Shown piece after piece: positions 44,401 through 55,477 of a DNA stretch of 64,000 bases. The stretch is from Botryotinia globosa. Its lineage: Eukaryota > Ascomycota > Leotiomycetes > Helotiales > Sclerotiniaceae. Location of the stretch: contig RCSZ01000005.1 of NCBI GenBank assembly GCA_014898425.1, positions 2,506,501 to 2,570,500 on the forward strand, written 5' to 3'. The translations under genes were made by a program, and so were the position numbers. Numbering within the stretch: position 1 is the stretch's first letter; every line of letters starts with the position of its first letter. Under the pieces are notes generated by a model that worked only from the letters and a program-made list of their open reading frames with translations, was not told the DNA's origin and ran no database searches.

Positions 44401-47400
44401 GGAGACAGTTGGACAAGATACAAGCGCTGAAGACGAATCTCTAAGTCGCGAACAAGAATTGGGAATTGAGCTTTCAGAATTGAAGAGAGATTTGGAATTA
44501 GCAAAATCGGAGCTTGAGAATGCAAAGCATCAAGCTGAGCAATTCAAGTCTATCAGTCAATCATCCGAGGAGGAGCTACAAAGTCTTAATGCTACATTGG
44601 ATGAGGCTCGCGAGGAGATGGATAAGATCGTCGAGGAGAAAGATGCAAAGATTCGCGAACTTGAGCAACGAGCTGAAGATATTTCTACCGAGCTCACCAA
44701 TTCAAACAATGAGCTGACAGCTCTTCGAAATCAACAAAATGAAGTAGCTAGGCAAGCTGAAGAAGAGAAATCACGACTTGAGGCAGAAATCTTACGTTTG
44801 AAGGATGAGCAAGAGAAGGACTCCGCAGCCGCTAAATTTCATCAAGAAGACCTTCGTGCCCAAGCAGCCATTGCCACCAAAGCTCAACAAGATTATGAAT
44901 ATGAACTCGTCAAGCATGCTGAAGCCGCAAAACATCTTCAAACTCTACGCGTTGAATATAATCAACTGAAATCAGAGTCAGCAACATTGAAGGCGGAGGC
45001 TGAGTCTGCCAAGGTCACTCTGAGCCAAAGCGAAGCATCTTGGGAGGAACGACGTGAACAACTCGAACGAGAGATGGTTGAGTTGAAGACTAGGCGAGAC
45101 GATGTCAATGCACAGAACAAACTTCTCCACCAACAGCTGGATAATGTTTCTTCACAAATCATTGCTTTACAAGAATCCCGATCCAATGCCCCAGGTGCAT
45201 CGGAAGCTGGATCGCCAACCGCGGATGGAACAACTGATCGTACTCTAGAAGGTTTGCGTGAGTTGAATACTTATCTGAGACGCGAAAAAGAGATTGGCGA
45301 GGTTCAATATGATATCAAGATTCAAGAAGCCAAACGTTTACAACAGCAACTCGAATACACTCAGGCTCAACTTGACGAAGCTAGACTGAAGCTAGATCAA
45401 GAGCGACGTTCCCATGCTGATGGCGGTAAAACCTCCATTGCACACAAGGATCTCATGGACAAACTCAATGAGCTCAATCTTTTTCGCGAAAGTAGTATTA
45501 CCTTGCGTAATGAGGCCCGCCAAGCTCAATCTCAACTTGCGGATAAAACCAAACGCGTTGAAGAGCTCTTGGCACAAATCCAACCATTGGAGACAAAGGT
45601 TCGTGAATTGGAACATGGTAAAGAGACAATGGAGGGAGAAATGCATTTATTGCAGGAAGATCGTGATCGTTGGCAGAAACGCAACCAAGATATACTTTCC
45701 AAGTACAATCGCATCGACCCTGCTGAGATGGAACAAATGAAGGAGACTATTGAGACTTTACGAAGTGAGAGAGATGCTCTATTGGAGGAACAACAACCAT
45801 TGCAGGAGAAGGTGCAAACTTTGGAGAATACAATGGAGAATGACAGAACACAATGGCAAACTACCCGACAAAGGTTGATTGATCAAGCCAAGGAGAGGAA
45901 TCGCACTTTAACGAAAGACAAGAATGATCGAGCTGCAGAAAGAGATGTCGCAATTTCCGAGAGGGATTCTCTTCAAGAACAGCTCACTTCTCTACAAGAA
46001 CAACTTCAAACTGCCGTGGAAGAAAAGGAAGCAGCAGAAGCTAAACTTGCGGAAGTGGAACAAGAATTGAATGAAGTCAAAACTCAACGTGATCAAGCAT
46101 TGGCTAATGCTGTTCAATCTGTTGCTTCACCCAAGACCCCCTCTGCATCTTCAGCAATGAATGGATCGGAAAGTAACGAAGCTGTCAATGCACAACTTGT
46201 TGAACTTCGTAGGGAACGTGATCAAGCAATCTTGGAGAAGCAAGCTCTCGAGGAACAAATTACAGAACTTAAGCAACAACTTGAAGCTGCCAATTCCGAG
46301 AGAGATAATGCTATCGCTGACGCTGCTGAAGCACGATCACAACAAAAGGCTCAACCATCCGATGCCCCGATGGATGATGCTGCTGATGAGGGACAGATTG
46401 ATGAAAATCAAAACGTTATCTCAGAGGAAGAGAGAAAGGCATTGGAAGCACGTATAGCTGTTGCTGAAGCTATGGCCAAGGAACGTGATGAGAAGGCAAA
46501 GGAAATTGAAGAATCTATGGAAGCTACACTCAAGCAACGTTCTGACAAGATGAAGGCAGCTTTGAATAAAAAACTTGGTGAATCCAAGGAAGCTCTTAGA
46601 GTACAACTTGAGGCAGATTTCAAGTTAAAACTTGAGCAAGAGAAACAAATTTGGCTTGCAGAGAACAAAACTGCTGATTCATCAGTTCCACCACCTATTC
46701 CATCTGCTCCAAAGGTAGAAGAAAATGCCGTTCCAGCGACACCTGCCACTCCAAGTAAAGCTGCTGCACCATCGGCTGATGGTTCAGATCTTTCGGACGA
46801 TCAAGTTCGCCATCTTTTATCAACAAATCCAACAATCAAGAGTATTCTTGCCAATAATTTGAAGAAGCTACTTGAGAAGGAAACTCAGAAACTTAAATCG
46901 GAGCAAGATAAATTGGTTACTGAAAAACTTGCAGAGGAAAGGAAGAAGGCCGAAGCAACTTTGTCTGAAGCTCAAGCAAAGGCCGAAACCAGTCAAGCAC
47001 AGGCTGTTTTGATGGCAGAGAAGAAGTCATCATTGAAGCTCAACATGCTAGACAACAGGGTGAAAAATGCAACCGCAAAGATCACAGTCGTCGAAAAGGC
47101 TGCGGCAGACACTCCCGAGAAGCCGGTCGGCGAGGTTTGGGAGGTTGCGAAAAATGCTAAACCACCTCCACCAACACCAGCTGCTACAGCGGCTACAACT
47201 GCTCTACCAAGCCATCCGATTTCAGCAGCTCTGCCAGCAGCGGCAAACACCACAACAGCTGCTGTGCCCCCTACTAACGTAATCGGAACCCAACCCAACA
47301 GTGCGCCCGTAGAAGGCACCAAGATTGAGGAGACTGAGCCCCCAAAGAGTGGTATTCCTTCTGGTCCACGTCCAATAACTCCATCCACCAATGGTGCCTC

Positions 47401-47766
47401 TTCACTGCCAGTCAGTAATATCCCATCTGTAAGCGACACCTCTAATTACCTAAACCTCTCACATCTAATACAAATGAATTATAGGCCCCTCAAGCAGGAA
47501 ATCAGTCACGATTACCACAAATGCGTGGCGGTAATCAAAATCGCGGAGGTGGAAATATAGGTGCAGGTGGTCGTGGAGGTATTTATCAACCACGTGGAGG
47601 AGCTGCTGGTAGAGGAAGGGGTAATCCTACGGGACGGGGAGGAATGAATGCAGCAGCTCAAAGTTTTAGCCCAAATGCTCAGCCTGGACAAAAGAGACCT
47701 GTACCAGAAGGTGGTCAACAAGGAAATGGAGGGAAACGTCCTAGGGGTGGAGGAGGAAGTAATTAG
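41472..47766 (+). CDS. mlp1: Mlp1/TPR-like nuclear basket protein of the nuclear pore, 2060 aa
   Basis: Filament protein of the nuclear-pore basket involved in mRNA surveillance and pore anchoring. Exons 41472-41763, 41820-47428 and 47485-47766; both introns are 56 nt and frames join exactly. Nearly all of residues 50-1640 is predicted coiled coil, with heptads rich in Glu, Lys, Leu and Gln (e.g. SELETLRARISSLESSN). A TPR/MLP1-type segment appears around residues 560-690 (KERDMFRRMLQHRGQLP). The C-terminal 300 residues are Pro/Ala/Ser/Thr-rich and disordered. The last exon supplies an RGG/Gly-rich tail (RGGNQNRGGGNIGAGGRGG) and a KRP-rich end (GQKRPVPEGG), consistent with nuclear import or RNA contact. 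Length near 2000 residues is typical. The start is the first ATG of exon 1. Confidence 0.93.
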
Positions 47767-47980
47767 TTGATTGGCAAAAGTTGAACTATATTTGCTTGTA
47801 TTATATTTCAGAGTTGCATAGCCATCGCTTGGCCTTTTTCTTTTTCTTTTTAAGAGTGAGGGAGCTTTTTTTTAGGAGTTACGGAAATCATGTATGAAAA
47901 ATAGTAGCATAGCTATACTTTACCTATGATGAGTATTGAGGCAAACGAATATCAGGAGTATAAGAGAAACCAAAAGGGTA

Positions 47981-48605
47981 TCATTGATATTTAGATAAAT
48001 TGCTAGGAACAAGCCTTCTAAGCACATCTACATGTCGACCGATCATCTTCATCTTGAGACCTTCCACACCACTTTTATCTATTCTACGTAATCCATTTCC
48101 ATATAACACTGTATAATCTGGAATAACCTCATCTTCTTCAACCTCGCACATTGGTCCAATCTTGCAATGCTAAATAAAGTATATCATTAGCATGTCATAG
48201 TAACGTTTTTACTTGGGAAATTCATACCTTTCCTATGACAGCACCTCTTCCCACCTTTGCATTGATCTCAATGAGAGTTCCTTGTCCTACGAGTTTTGCT
48301 TCAACAATAGCCCCAGTTTCTACTATAACACCATTCTCCAATGTAACACCCTGAGCTTGTTCTTCCGATGGGAAATTCAACATGCCAATTGAACTACGTT
48401 CACCAATAACACATTGTGTACCGATTGTAATGGGAGCAAAACTGCTATTCAATTTGGTACGTGGATGAAGAATGGTATGTCCTCGAATGGTTATGAGATT
48501 TGTACCAATGAGAGAGGCATGGTCTGCGATGGTGATATTGTTTGAGAATGAAATCGGAGGTTTAGGAGGCGGAGGGAGCATGGAAGCTCGTTTGGCGGAG
48601 GACAT
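47981..48605 (-). CDS. Dynactin p27 subunit (DCTN6-like)
   Basis: Pointed-end subunit of dynactin, which links dynein to cargo. Exons 48605-48228 and 48169-47981, with a 58-nt intron carrying a TGCTAAT branch site; 188 aa. The protein is a left-handed beta-helix of hexapeptide-type repeats (ITIADHASLIGTNLITIRGH, ITIGTQCVIGERSSIGMLN, VTLENGVIVETGAIVEAKLV, LIEINAKVGRGAVIGKHCKI), then a C-terminal helix (SGVEGLKMKMIGRHVDVLRRL). The start is the ATG before MSSAKRASML; the open frame continues upstream, but the upstream part is unlike the family. The gene is convergent with the Mlp1 gene (215 bp between stop codons) and divergent from the complex I gene. p25 (DCTN5) is the closest alternative; the C-terminus fits p27 better. 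Confidence 0.86.
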
Positions 48606-49276
48606 GATTGATGATAGGCGGTGTCGAGGCTTGAAATGTCGAGTGTAGGTCTTTGGCAAGGTAGATGCAGGGAAATGCTGGTAGATACTGGTAGATACTG
48701 GTGAATACCGGCCAATACTGGTAGATACTGGTTGTATTGATAAACCCGAACACGAATTCGAGGCTTGTGGAGGTATTTGATGTATCTGCTATCGTAGAGG
48801 GTCAATAGAAGTGGTTGTGAGTAATGTTTGTACCGGATTGTATAGCAAAGCGTCATGTATTATCACGACATGATTTTTACCGCTTACTTCTATAAAATTT
48901 CTGAATATTTTATCAATCTTGAAAATACCCAAGTATATTCAGATTATACAGTAATTCAAAGAATAAGAAGTTCAAAATATAATAACACACATTACCGTTT
49001 GTTTCATACATGAATACATAGTAGAGGAATAATTGAGTAGTTGAGATGGATGGAATATCCAAATTTAAAGTTCCAGATTCAGACTTACCAACGGAAGTTC
49101 TCGGCTATCGCCACCACTTTGTAGCTTTGTCATTTCAACCAATCAAACATTGATGATTTCTATGATGACTTGAACTAGGTATTCGGAAATATTTACTCTA
49201 CAACCTCAACTTCCCCCCCAATCCGATCTCTCTCCACTCACAACAACGCTCAATTGAGCACAAAATACATATCAAA
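48606..49276. promoter_or_regulatory. Divergent promoter interval, dynactin p27 and complex I 51 kDa
   Basis: 671 bp between divergent start codons. A GATACTGG-type repeat (about 48674-48732: GGTAGATACT repeated) lies near the dynactin start. The rest is AT-rich, with C/T- and CA-rich leader sequence just before 49277. Confidence 0.6.
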
Positions 49277-50965
49277 ATGCTTTCGCGAAATGCGCCTTCT
49301 GCAAAGGCAGCCTCTACACTTTCAACCCGAATCCTATCTACTTCTACAACAACAGCAGCACGATTAACACCTTCGATTTCTTCGATACAACAATCTAGAG
49401 GACTTGCCACAGTCGCAGATACACCACCTCCACCAAAGAAGACACAATGGGGTGGATTAAGAGATCAAGATAGAATCTTTCAAAACTTATATGGACATCA
49501 CGGAGCGGATCTTGCGAGTGCGAAAAAATATGGTGATTGGCATAGAACGAAGGATATCCTCGCAAAGGGTCATGATTGGGTATGTTGGAAAGGCTTGCAA
49601 CTATAATGTGGGATGGATGTTGACATTCAGAATAGATCATCTCCGAAATTAAGGCTTCTGGTTTAAGAGGTCGTGGTGGTGCTGGATTTCCTTCTGGTAT
49701 GAAATGGGTAGGTTTGATGCTTCACAAAGCAAATGGATAGAGCTAAATTATGATAGTCATTCATGAACTTCAAAGGATGGGAAAATGACAACAAACCAAG
49801 ATATCTCGTCGTAAATGCAGATGAAGGAGAACCCGGAACTTGCAAAGACAGAGAAATTATGCGAAAGGATCCTCACAAACTTATCGAAGGATGTTTAGTT
49901 GCAGGAAGAGCAATGAACTGTACAGCCGCATATATCTATATTCGTGGAGAATTTTACCACGAAGCTACCGTTCTACAACGTGCGATTCAAGAAGCATACA
50001 AAGATGGATTAATCGGAAAGAATGCTTGTGGTAGTGGATATGATTTCGACGTTTATGTTCATCGTGGAATGGGGGCTTACGTTTGTGGTGAGGAAACATC
50101 TTTGATTGAATCACTCGAAGGTAAACCAGGAAAGCCTCGTCTTAAGCCACCTTTCCCTGCTGCTGTCGGTCTTTTCGGATGTCCATCAACTGTGGCAAAT
50201 GTCGAAACTATTGCTGTTGCACCAACAATTTGTCGAAGAGGTGGAGATTGGTTCGCTTCGTTTGGTAGAGAAAGAAATGCCGGTACAAAACTTTTCTGTA
50301 TTTCTGGTCATGTCAATAACCCATGTACCGTTGAAGAAGAGATGAGTATTCCTCTTAGAGAACTCATTGATAAACATTGTGGTGGTGTTCGTGGAGGTTG
50401 GGATAACCTTAAAGCTGTCATTCCTGGAGGATCATCTACGCCAATCTTACCAAAGGATGTTTGTGATGATCAATTGATGGATTTTGATGCATTGAAGGAT
50501 AGTCAATCTGGTCTTGGAACAGCAGCTGTTATTGTTATGGATAAGAGTACTGATGTTGTACGTGCCATCTCAAGATTAAGTCATTTCTATAGACATGAGT
50601 CTTGTGGTCAATGTACACCATGTAGAGAAGGTAGCAAGTGGACTGAACAAATCATGAAAAGATTTGAAAAGGGTCAAGGTAGAGTTCGTGAGATTGATAT
50701 GTTACAAGAACTTACAAAACAAGTTGAGGGCCATACTATTTGTGGTATGTATATCTTTGACTCTTATGATGAATTTGACTGACGAATATCAATAGCTCTC
50801 GGAGAAGCTTTTGCTTGGCCTATTCAAGGTCTTATTAGACATTTCAGACCAGAATTGGAGGCAAGAATGAAGGATTATGCAGAGAAGAATGGAGGTGAAG
50901 CATTGGCTGGTGGTTGGGACAATAATGCATTGCAACAAGGTAAACTTATTTCACCTGGGCAATAA
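49277..50965 (+). CDS. nuo51: NADH:ubiquinone oxidoreductase 51-kDa subunit (complex I, NDUFV1)
   Basis: Binds FMN and NADH and carries the N3 iron-sulfur cluster at the entry of mitochondrial complex I. Exons 49277-49579, 49636-49707, 49757-50744 and 50796-50965 encode 510 aa; introns are 56, 49 and 51 nt. Residues 1-45 are Arg/Ser/Thr-rich without acids, a typical mitochondrial presequence. The FMN-site glycine loop [13 protein letters not shown] is at about 110-122, and [14 protein letters not shown] at about 145-158. The cluster cysteines lie in [12 protein letters not shown] (about 408, 411, 414), with a fourth in HTICALGEA (about 454). All key residues are intact. Intron 1 could use an AG six bases earlier, but only AG at 49634-49635 gives the conserved [12 protein letters not shown]. 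Confidence 0.96.
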
Positions 50966-51604
50966 ATTAGGGAGTGAAGCGGAGCATGAATTGGGAAGTG
51001 AATGGAATGATCGACTGTTCATAGGGGGATGTAAATGTTTTTATTGATTTCAAGCATGGGAGCTTTTTTTCAATTGGAAGCCAATATTTTAGTTCATTTG
51101 ATTATTTGAGATGTGATATATTTAATACCGTGTCATGAATAACTATCTGTATGTGAATCATGAGAATTAGAATCAAAATGATATTCACACGGTAGATAAT
51201 GTAGGCATTTCAATAATACGTAGCAAATCATAGACGTCGAGATACCCTTCAGGGGATACGATTAGGATGTTCCTAGCTAAGCGATCTTGAGTGCCACCTC
51301 ACTTTTTTACTCCACAAAGAACTTTTCCATGCAAGTCGAGTCGGGCATAAAATGTTTGTCATTCATTAAGCTCGAACTTCGTCATTGAGGTTTTTAATGA
51401 TATAACTACGGTTCAGTCTTTGAGATTTTAGACTTTCGTATACTGCTTCTTGAATATACGGGAAAAATTCATTGTGGTTAAGAAGATATAAGGGTATTAG
51501 TTTCGGCTCGGATCGAAATTCATTTTTACGATACCTAATCACAACTTGGGCGTGCCGTGAATTACTATAACTTGACGGATCCTGCGAAGAAGAAGGTCAA
51601 TAAA
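50966..51604. other. Gene-free interval
   Basis: Complex I 3' UTR side and PEX11 promoter side. AT-rich, no repeats or frames of note. An in-frame open stretch runs upstream of the chosen PEX11 ATG from about 51500 but contains no ATG. Confidence 0.65.
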
Positions 51605-53298
51605 ATGGGGGTTTTAAAACATGCGGTAGATTTTGCTTCGGATGCTGGTATGGTTTTTATTCTTTTCCCCATTCTCTGTTGTTCTCTTACCGCTTCCCTA
51701 CTCCACTGAACTCACGTGCTGTATCCTCCCTTTCAACAGCCTAGGTATGTAAAAATTGATTACTAATTTACCCTATGAAAGCCGGCCTAGAAAAAACTCT
51801 AAGGTTGATACAAGCTTTATGTCAGATATGTGCATTTTATCCGACGGTTTTGGGGTGGATTTTGTTGGGGTTGGGGATCGGAATGGGGAGGAGAGGCGGA
51901 GGGGTGGAGGGGGGTGTGGATGGGAAGATGCAGGTGCAGATTGTGGAGAAGTTGTGGAAGGCGAGGAGGGAGCTTGCTGTTGGTATGTTTTATTTCTTGG
52001 TTTATGGGGAGGGGGGAGCAGGGAAGGGGTAGTGACGGGATGAGGGGACCACGGGACGAGGGGATAAAAATGAGGTTTAGCGAGTGGAGGAGGCTACTCT
52101 GGAATGGGAATGAGATGCTTGTACTAGTGCACGAGACTTCCACCCAACCTGTCCTGACTCCGGAGTTCAAACCAAAGGACCATCGTTTGATGGTTAGATT
52201 AATGGGGATTTTGCCCACGATGTTTTTAGTCCTCGTCCTAAGACGGGTTCAAAGGGCGAAGCGAACACCGAAGTGATTGATAAAGAAGAGCCTAAACTAA
52301 CACCCACACAGGACGTCGCTACATGCGTTTCTTCCGTTTCATCAAGAATTTCTCAAAAGCATGGGATAGTTTGTTAAATGAAGATGGGATGAGGATGTTG
52401 ATTAATGTGGGAAAATCGGGATTTATGGGCGCTTATTTGGGATGTGAGTTTTGTTTCTTTCCTGTTCTCCTCCGCTCTAATATCACTATGCCTTCGCGCT
52501 CTCGTACTCCAGAGCTCCTACACTCCAATGCTTAGGCGCTCCTGTCCTTCTCGATTCTCGCTTTAGAATCACGCACTTCCGCCCTTTGACATCCCAACGC
52601 TCCTAGTCTCTTACCCTTATACTCCCTTGCCCCTCCGCTCCTTTCCCCCTCGTTTCCTAATTTGCGCTCTCGCTCTTTTGAAATTTGACTGACCAAGACC
52701 TACTCAAATAGTGGAAAGTCTCACCATCGTAAGTACCAGCTACTCAACTGCCTACCCAGTATTTTCCTTATCAACCCCTTAGAAGAGAACAGAATCAGAA
52801 AAGGCACGTAAGAAAAACTACTAATCCCAATTCATAAAACAGTTAGATATTATGGGTGTATGCAATACTCCTTGGTCTTCAACATGTGTCCTCGAAGGAA
52901 ATAAATTTTGGTTCTACTCGCTGATTATATCGATATTTGGAGGGCTATGGGATCTTTACTCTCTGCTTGCCAATAACGACACAACACCGAAACCCAACTC
53001 ACAGCAAGATCCACATGGCTCAGATTTATCAGCGAAATCAGTCGAAAACACACAGGTTATCGTGGAACAGCCAGGGAAAGATAAGAACAAGGGAAAATAC
53101 AAGACTGAAATATTGCTCAAAATTGTTGAGAATGCAGCCGATCTCTTTCAACCTGGAGCGGGAACGGGATGGATCGTTAGTGATAGGGGTATTGTAGGTG
53201 TGATGACTGTTATTAGTACACTGCTTAGCTCGAGAGATATCTGGAGGAGAGTTGGGAATCGGGAAGGGCCAAGGGAAGGGGGGATGGAGAGAAATTAG
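51605..53298 (+). CDS. pex11: PEX11-family peroxisomal membrane elongation protein
   Basis: PEX11 proteins shape and elongate the peroxisome membrane before fission. Exons 51605-51647, 51782-51982, 52312-52443, 52712-52728 and 52843-53298 join in frame to 282 aa. Conserved blocks are GLEKTLRLIQALCQI (about 16-30), KLWKARRELAVGRRYMRFFRF (about 70-92), then SKAWDSLL, and a C-terminal membrane segment (NKFWFYSLIISIFGGLWDLY). The first exon is short and its ATG is the only one found in frame, so the start is less certain. Oddities: introns of 134, 329, 268 and 114 nt, far above the 46-90 nt seen elsewhere here; a 17-nt exon; and a Gly/Arg-rich insert (GMGRRGGGVEGGVDGK) after the first hydrophobic stretch. 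It resembles the Pex11B/C branch rather than the canonical one. Confidence 0.8.
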
Positions 53299-53815
53299 AA
53301 CGGAGGTAGTAAAAAAGTATCAAAATGATTTTGAAGGGCATTAAAATCATTTTAATGGGTTTTCTTTTTTTATTAATACTATTTTGAAGAGTATCAAAAT
53401 GATTTTAAAGGGTATCAAAATCATTTTAAAGAGTATCAAAACGATTTTAATGAATTATTTTTTTCATCAAAATGATTTTGATTTTCAGAATATTCAAAAC
53501 ATAATTTAATTCAGAATAGACATTCATTAAACAAATGTTATCTTCAATTAACTAGCTAGTATTGTAATTCGAATTAATAATTAATCTCCAATACTAATAC
53601 ATAAAGTGCGTATATCTAGTCTAGAATGAGGTGAAACGCAATACAACAATACATGTTCCAATACTATGACCTCTAAACTCTATATATCTTATGTATACAT
53701 CCCATGAAGACTGTTTAGTTTCGAGCGAAAGGTCGAATATATGAATCACAATTATCACAACGTCACAATGTCATAGCAGCAAGTCATGAAAACTCCAAAG
53801 TAGTTTTGAAAACAT
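53299..53815. other. AT-rich interval between PEX11 gene and decayed minus-strand gene
   Basis: The first 190 bases hold the palindromic repeat listed separately; the rest is plain AT-rich DNA. No gene. Confidence 0.7.
53310..53490. repeat. Repeated palindromic AAAATSATTTT motifs at about 21-bp spacing
   Basis: At least six copies of AAAATGATTTT, AAAATCATTTT or AAAACGATTTT, embedded in a TATCAAAATGATTTTAAAGG-like unit. The orientation alternates between ATCAAAA and TTTTAAT contexts. Located from about 20 bp after the PEX11 stop. Confidence 0.75.
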
Positions 53816-54829
53816 TTATATTTCTAATGATCCTCCTCTATCTCCATCATCCCCAACCATAATAGTATCTCCAAATAGAGTATACAATCCTCCAATGAGG
53901 TGAACCCACTTGTTCATCATTCCTCCAATGTGGACAAGAGGACCACTCTTATCGATGCCATCTCTTTGTCTTGCCTCTAACTTTTGTCTCTCTTCTCTTG
54001 GTTGACCCTTTGTACTAGTGTACTTGGGTTTTCCAGAATTCTTGGAGGCTATGCTATACTGTGCCTGACTAGAAGACTTGACCCCTGAAGAGCCTCTACT
54101 CCATTGTCCAGCAGGTGTAACCGCGGGACGTTGGGCTGGTACACCACCAGGAGCTGTGGCATAAATTGATGGGGTATTCAGGTCTACACTGATATAAATT
54201 TGGGTCACCTAATTGGTTCGGCATGGGGTGCTGTTGGTATTCTTGAGGAGTTTCGATGGGCTTTCCTTGATGATTCTTGGAGGGGAATTCTTGAGGTTTC
54301 GTGGCGGGTGGTTCTTGAGGTTTCTCTGAGGATCTGTGTTGTATGCTGCTTTCTGCCGATGAAGTGGCTTGCCTAGTAGCAGCCATAAAGTATTCGAATA
54401 TCATTCTTGAAGTATCTGGAGTATTCTTGCAAACATCCACCCATTCCAGTGCCATTAAGCCATGAAAACTAGCAGCGTTCTCCTTTTGCTGTGGTGCTGG
54501 GGTCGACTGGTTGACTAATGGAGTCTCTGGCTGCGGTGCCACTTGTGGAACTATAGTCTCCTGTGGTTGTTCTGGAATTGTCTGTAGAGTAAACTGTTCT
54601 GGGAAGACCATCTCAGCCTTCCTCTTGCGCCCTGTCAAAGATGTCAGAAAATATTTCAATGGAAAAGTGGAGGAACACGCACAGAAGTAGTGGCAAAGGC
54701 TATTTGCAAGAATCAACTGCAGTTCATCTGGGGTAGCTTCCGGGTGTTTTAATGGGATTTTTCTCTGTAGGTGCGCCTGGGCTTTATTTAAGTCGGCTTC
54801 TAATATCTCCCTCTCTAATTGCTTTCTCT
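53816..54829 (-). pseudogene. Unknown gene with apparent frame breaks
   Basis: From right to left, a coding-like stretch reads QLEREILEADLNKAQAHLQR then HPEATPDELQLILANSLCHY (about 54829-54675). A 53-nt GTGCGT...CAG intron appears next, then RKRKAEMVFPEQFTLQTIPE and a Gln/Pro-rich part to about 54210. There the frame must change to reach a second coding-like segment (54208-53816; TPSIYATAPGGVPAQRPAV, MMNKWVHLIGGLYTLFGDT). No normal-sized intron explains the change. The only nearby ATG upstream (about 54863) is out of frame with the first stretch. Best read as a decaying gene, or a real gene carrying sequence errors. No family recognised. Confidence 0.45.
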
Positions 54830-54892
54830 TTTATTTTCTCTATAAGTCTTATCACGTTTATCATTTTGATGGTGGTGTATTGTGAATCTTTA

Positions 54893-55076
54893 GATATTGA
54901 TATTACTGATATTATTGATATTATTGATATTATTGATATTATTGATATTATTGATATTATTGATATTATTGATATTATTGATATTATTGATATTATTGAT
55001 ATTATTGATATTATTGATATTATTGATATTATTGATATTATTGATGTTGTTGATATTATTGATATTATTGATATTG
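54893..55076. repeat. (GATATTATT)n 9-bp array, about 20 copies
   Basis: A 184-bp array of a 9-bp unit, perfect except near the ends (GATATTACT, GATGTTGTT). Lies between the two minus-strand gene remnants. Plus-strand frames across it give Asp-Ile-Ile or Ile-Leu-Leu repeats. Confidence 0.96.
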
Positions 55077-55137
55077 TGGTGGTGGTGTTGATCGCGAGAA
55101 TTTCTAAGATTTCAAATTATTCACCGTGGGTAAATTT

Positions 55138-55477
55138 TCATTGGTTTCGCTTGTAGTCTTGTAACCATAGGTTGATAGCCTTCTGAAAGGGAAAATGAAC
55201 ATTTGTAATTCTATTCTAATGATATAATTCTATGCATGTTCTATGATATTGATACTCACATATGAATCAAATGTATTATCAGTAATAACTAAGTTTTGCC
55301 TGTGACTCAATAATAGAAAGCTACCATAAAATTGTATGCCAGATCAGAATATAACAGTTAAAAAGAAGATTACTTACAGCAGCACAGTCACCGGTATACA
55401 TATCGGCCATGTATGGATGGCCCCAATAGTTGCGAATGCTTCAGAAACTTTCGCAGCTCCAAGTCTCTCGAGTGACC
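55138..55477 (-). CDS. 3' exons of an unknown gene, 5' part not resolved
   Basis: Three short exons join cleanly: 55477-55378, 55299-55260 and 55182-55138, with a TGA stop at 55140-55138. Introns of 78 and 77 nt have GTAAGT/GTGAGT donors and CAG acceptors. The product reads SLERLGAAKVSEAFATIGAI, then VTVLLQNLVITDNTF, and ends DSYKAINLWLQDYKRNQ. The exon at 55477 is preceded by a good CTTCAG acceptor, so more exons are expected upstream, but none was found with confidence in 55480-55960. Either the gene is truncated there or its upstream exons were missed. No family recognised. Confidence 0.45.

Noticed and set aside
46993..47439. 148-codon minus frame inside the Mlp1/TPR gene
   Set aside because: Antisense shadow of the Ala/Pro/Thr-rich C-terminal part; the plus frame is continuous and spliced.
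54752..55156. 134-codon plus frame with Asp-Ile-Ile repeats and a hydrophobic start
   Set aside because: Produced by the GATATTATT array; the flanks coincide with minus-strand exons.
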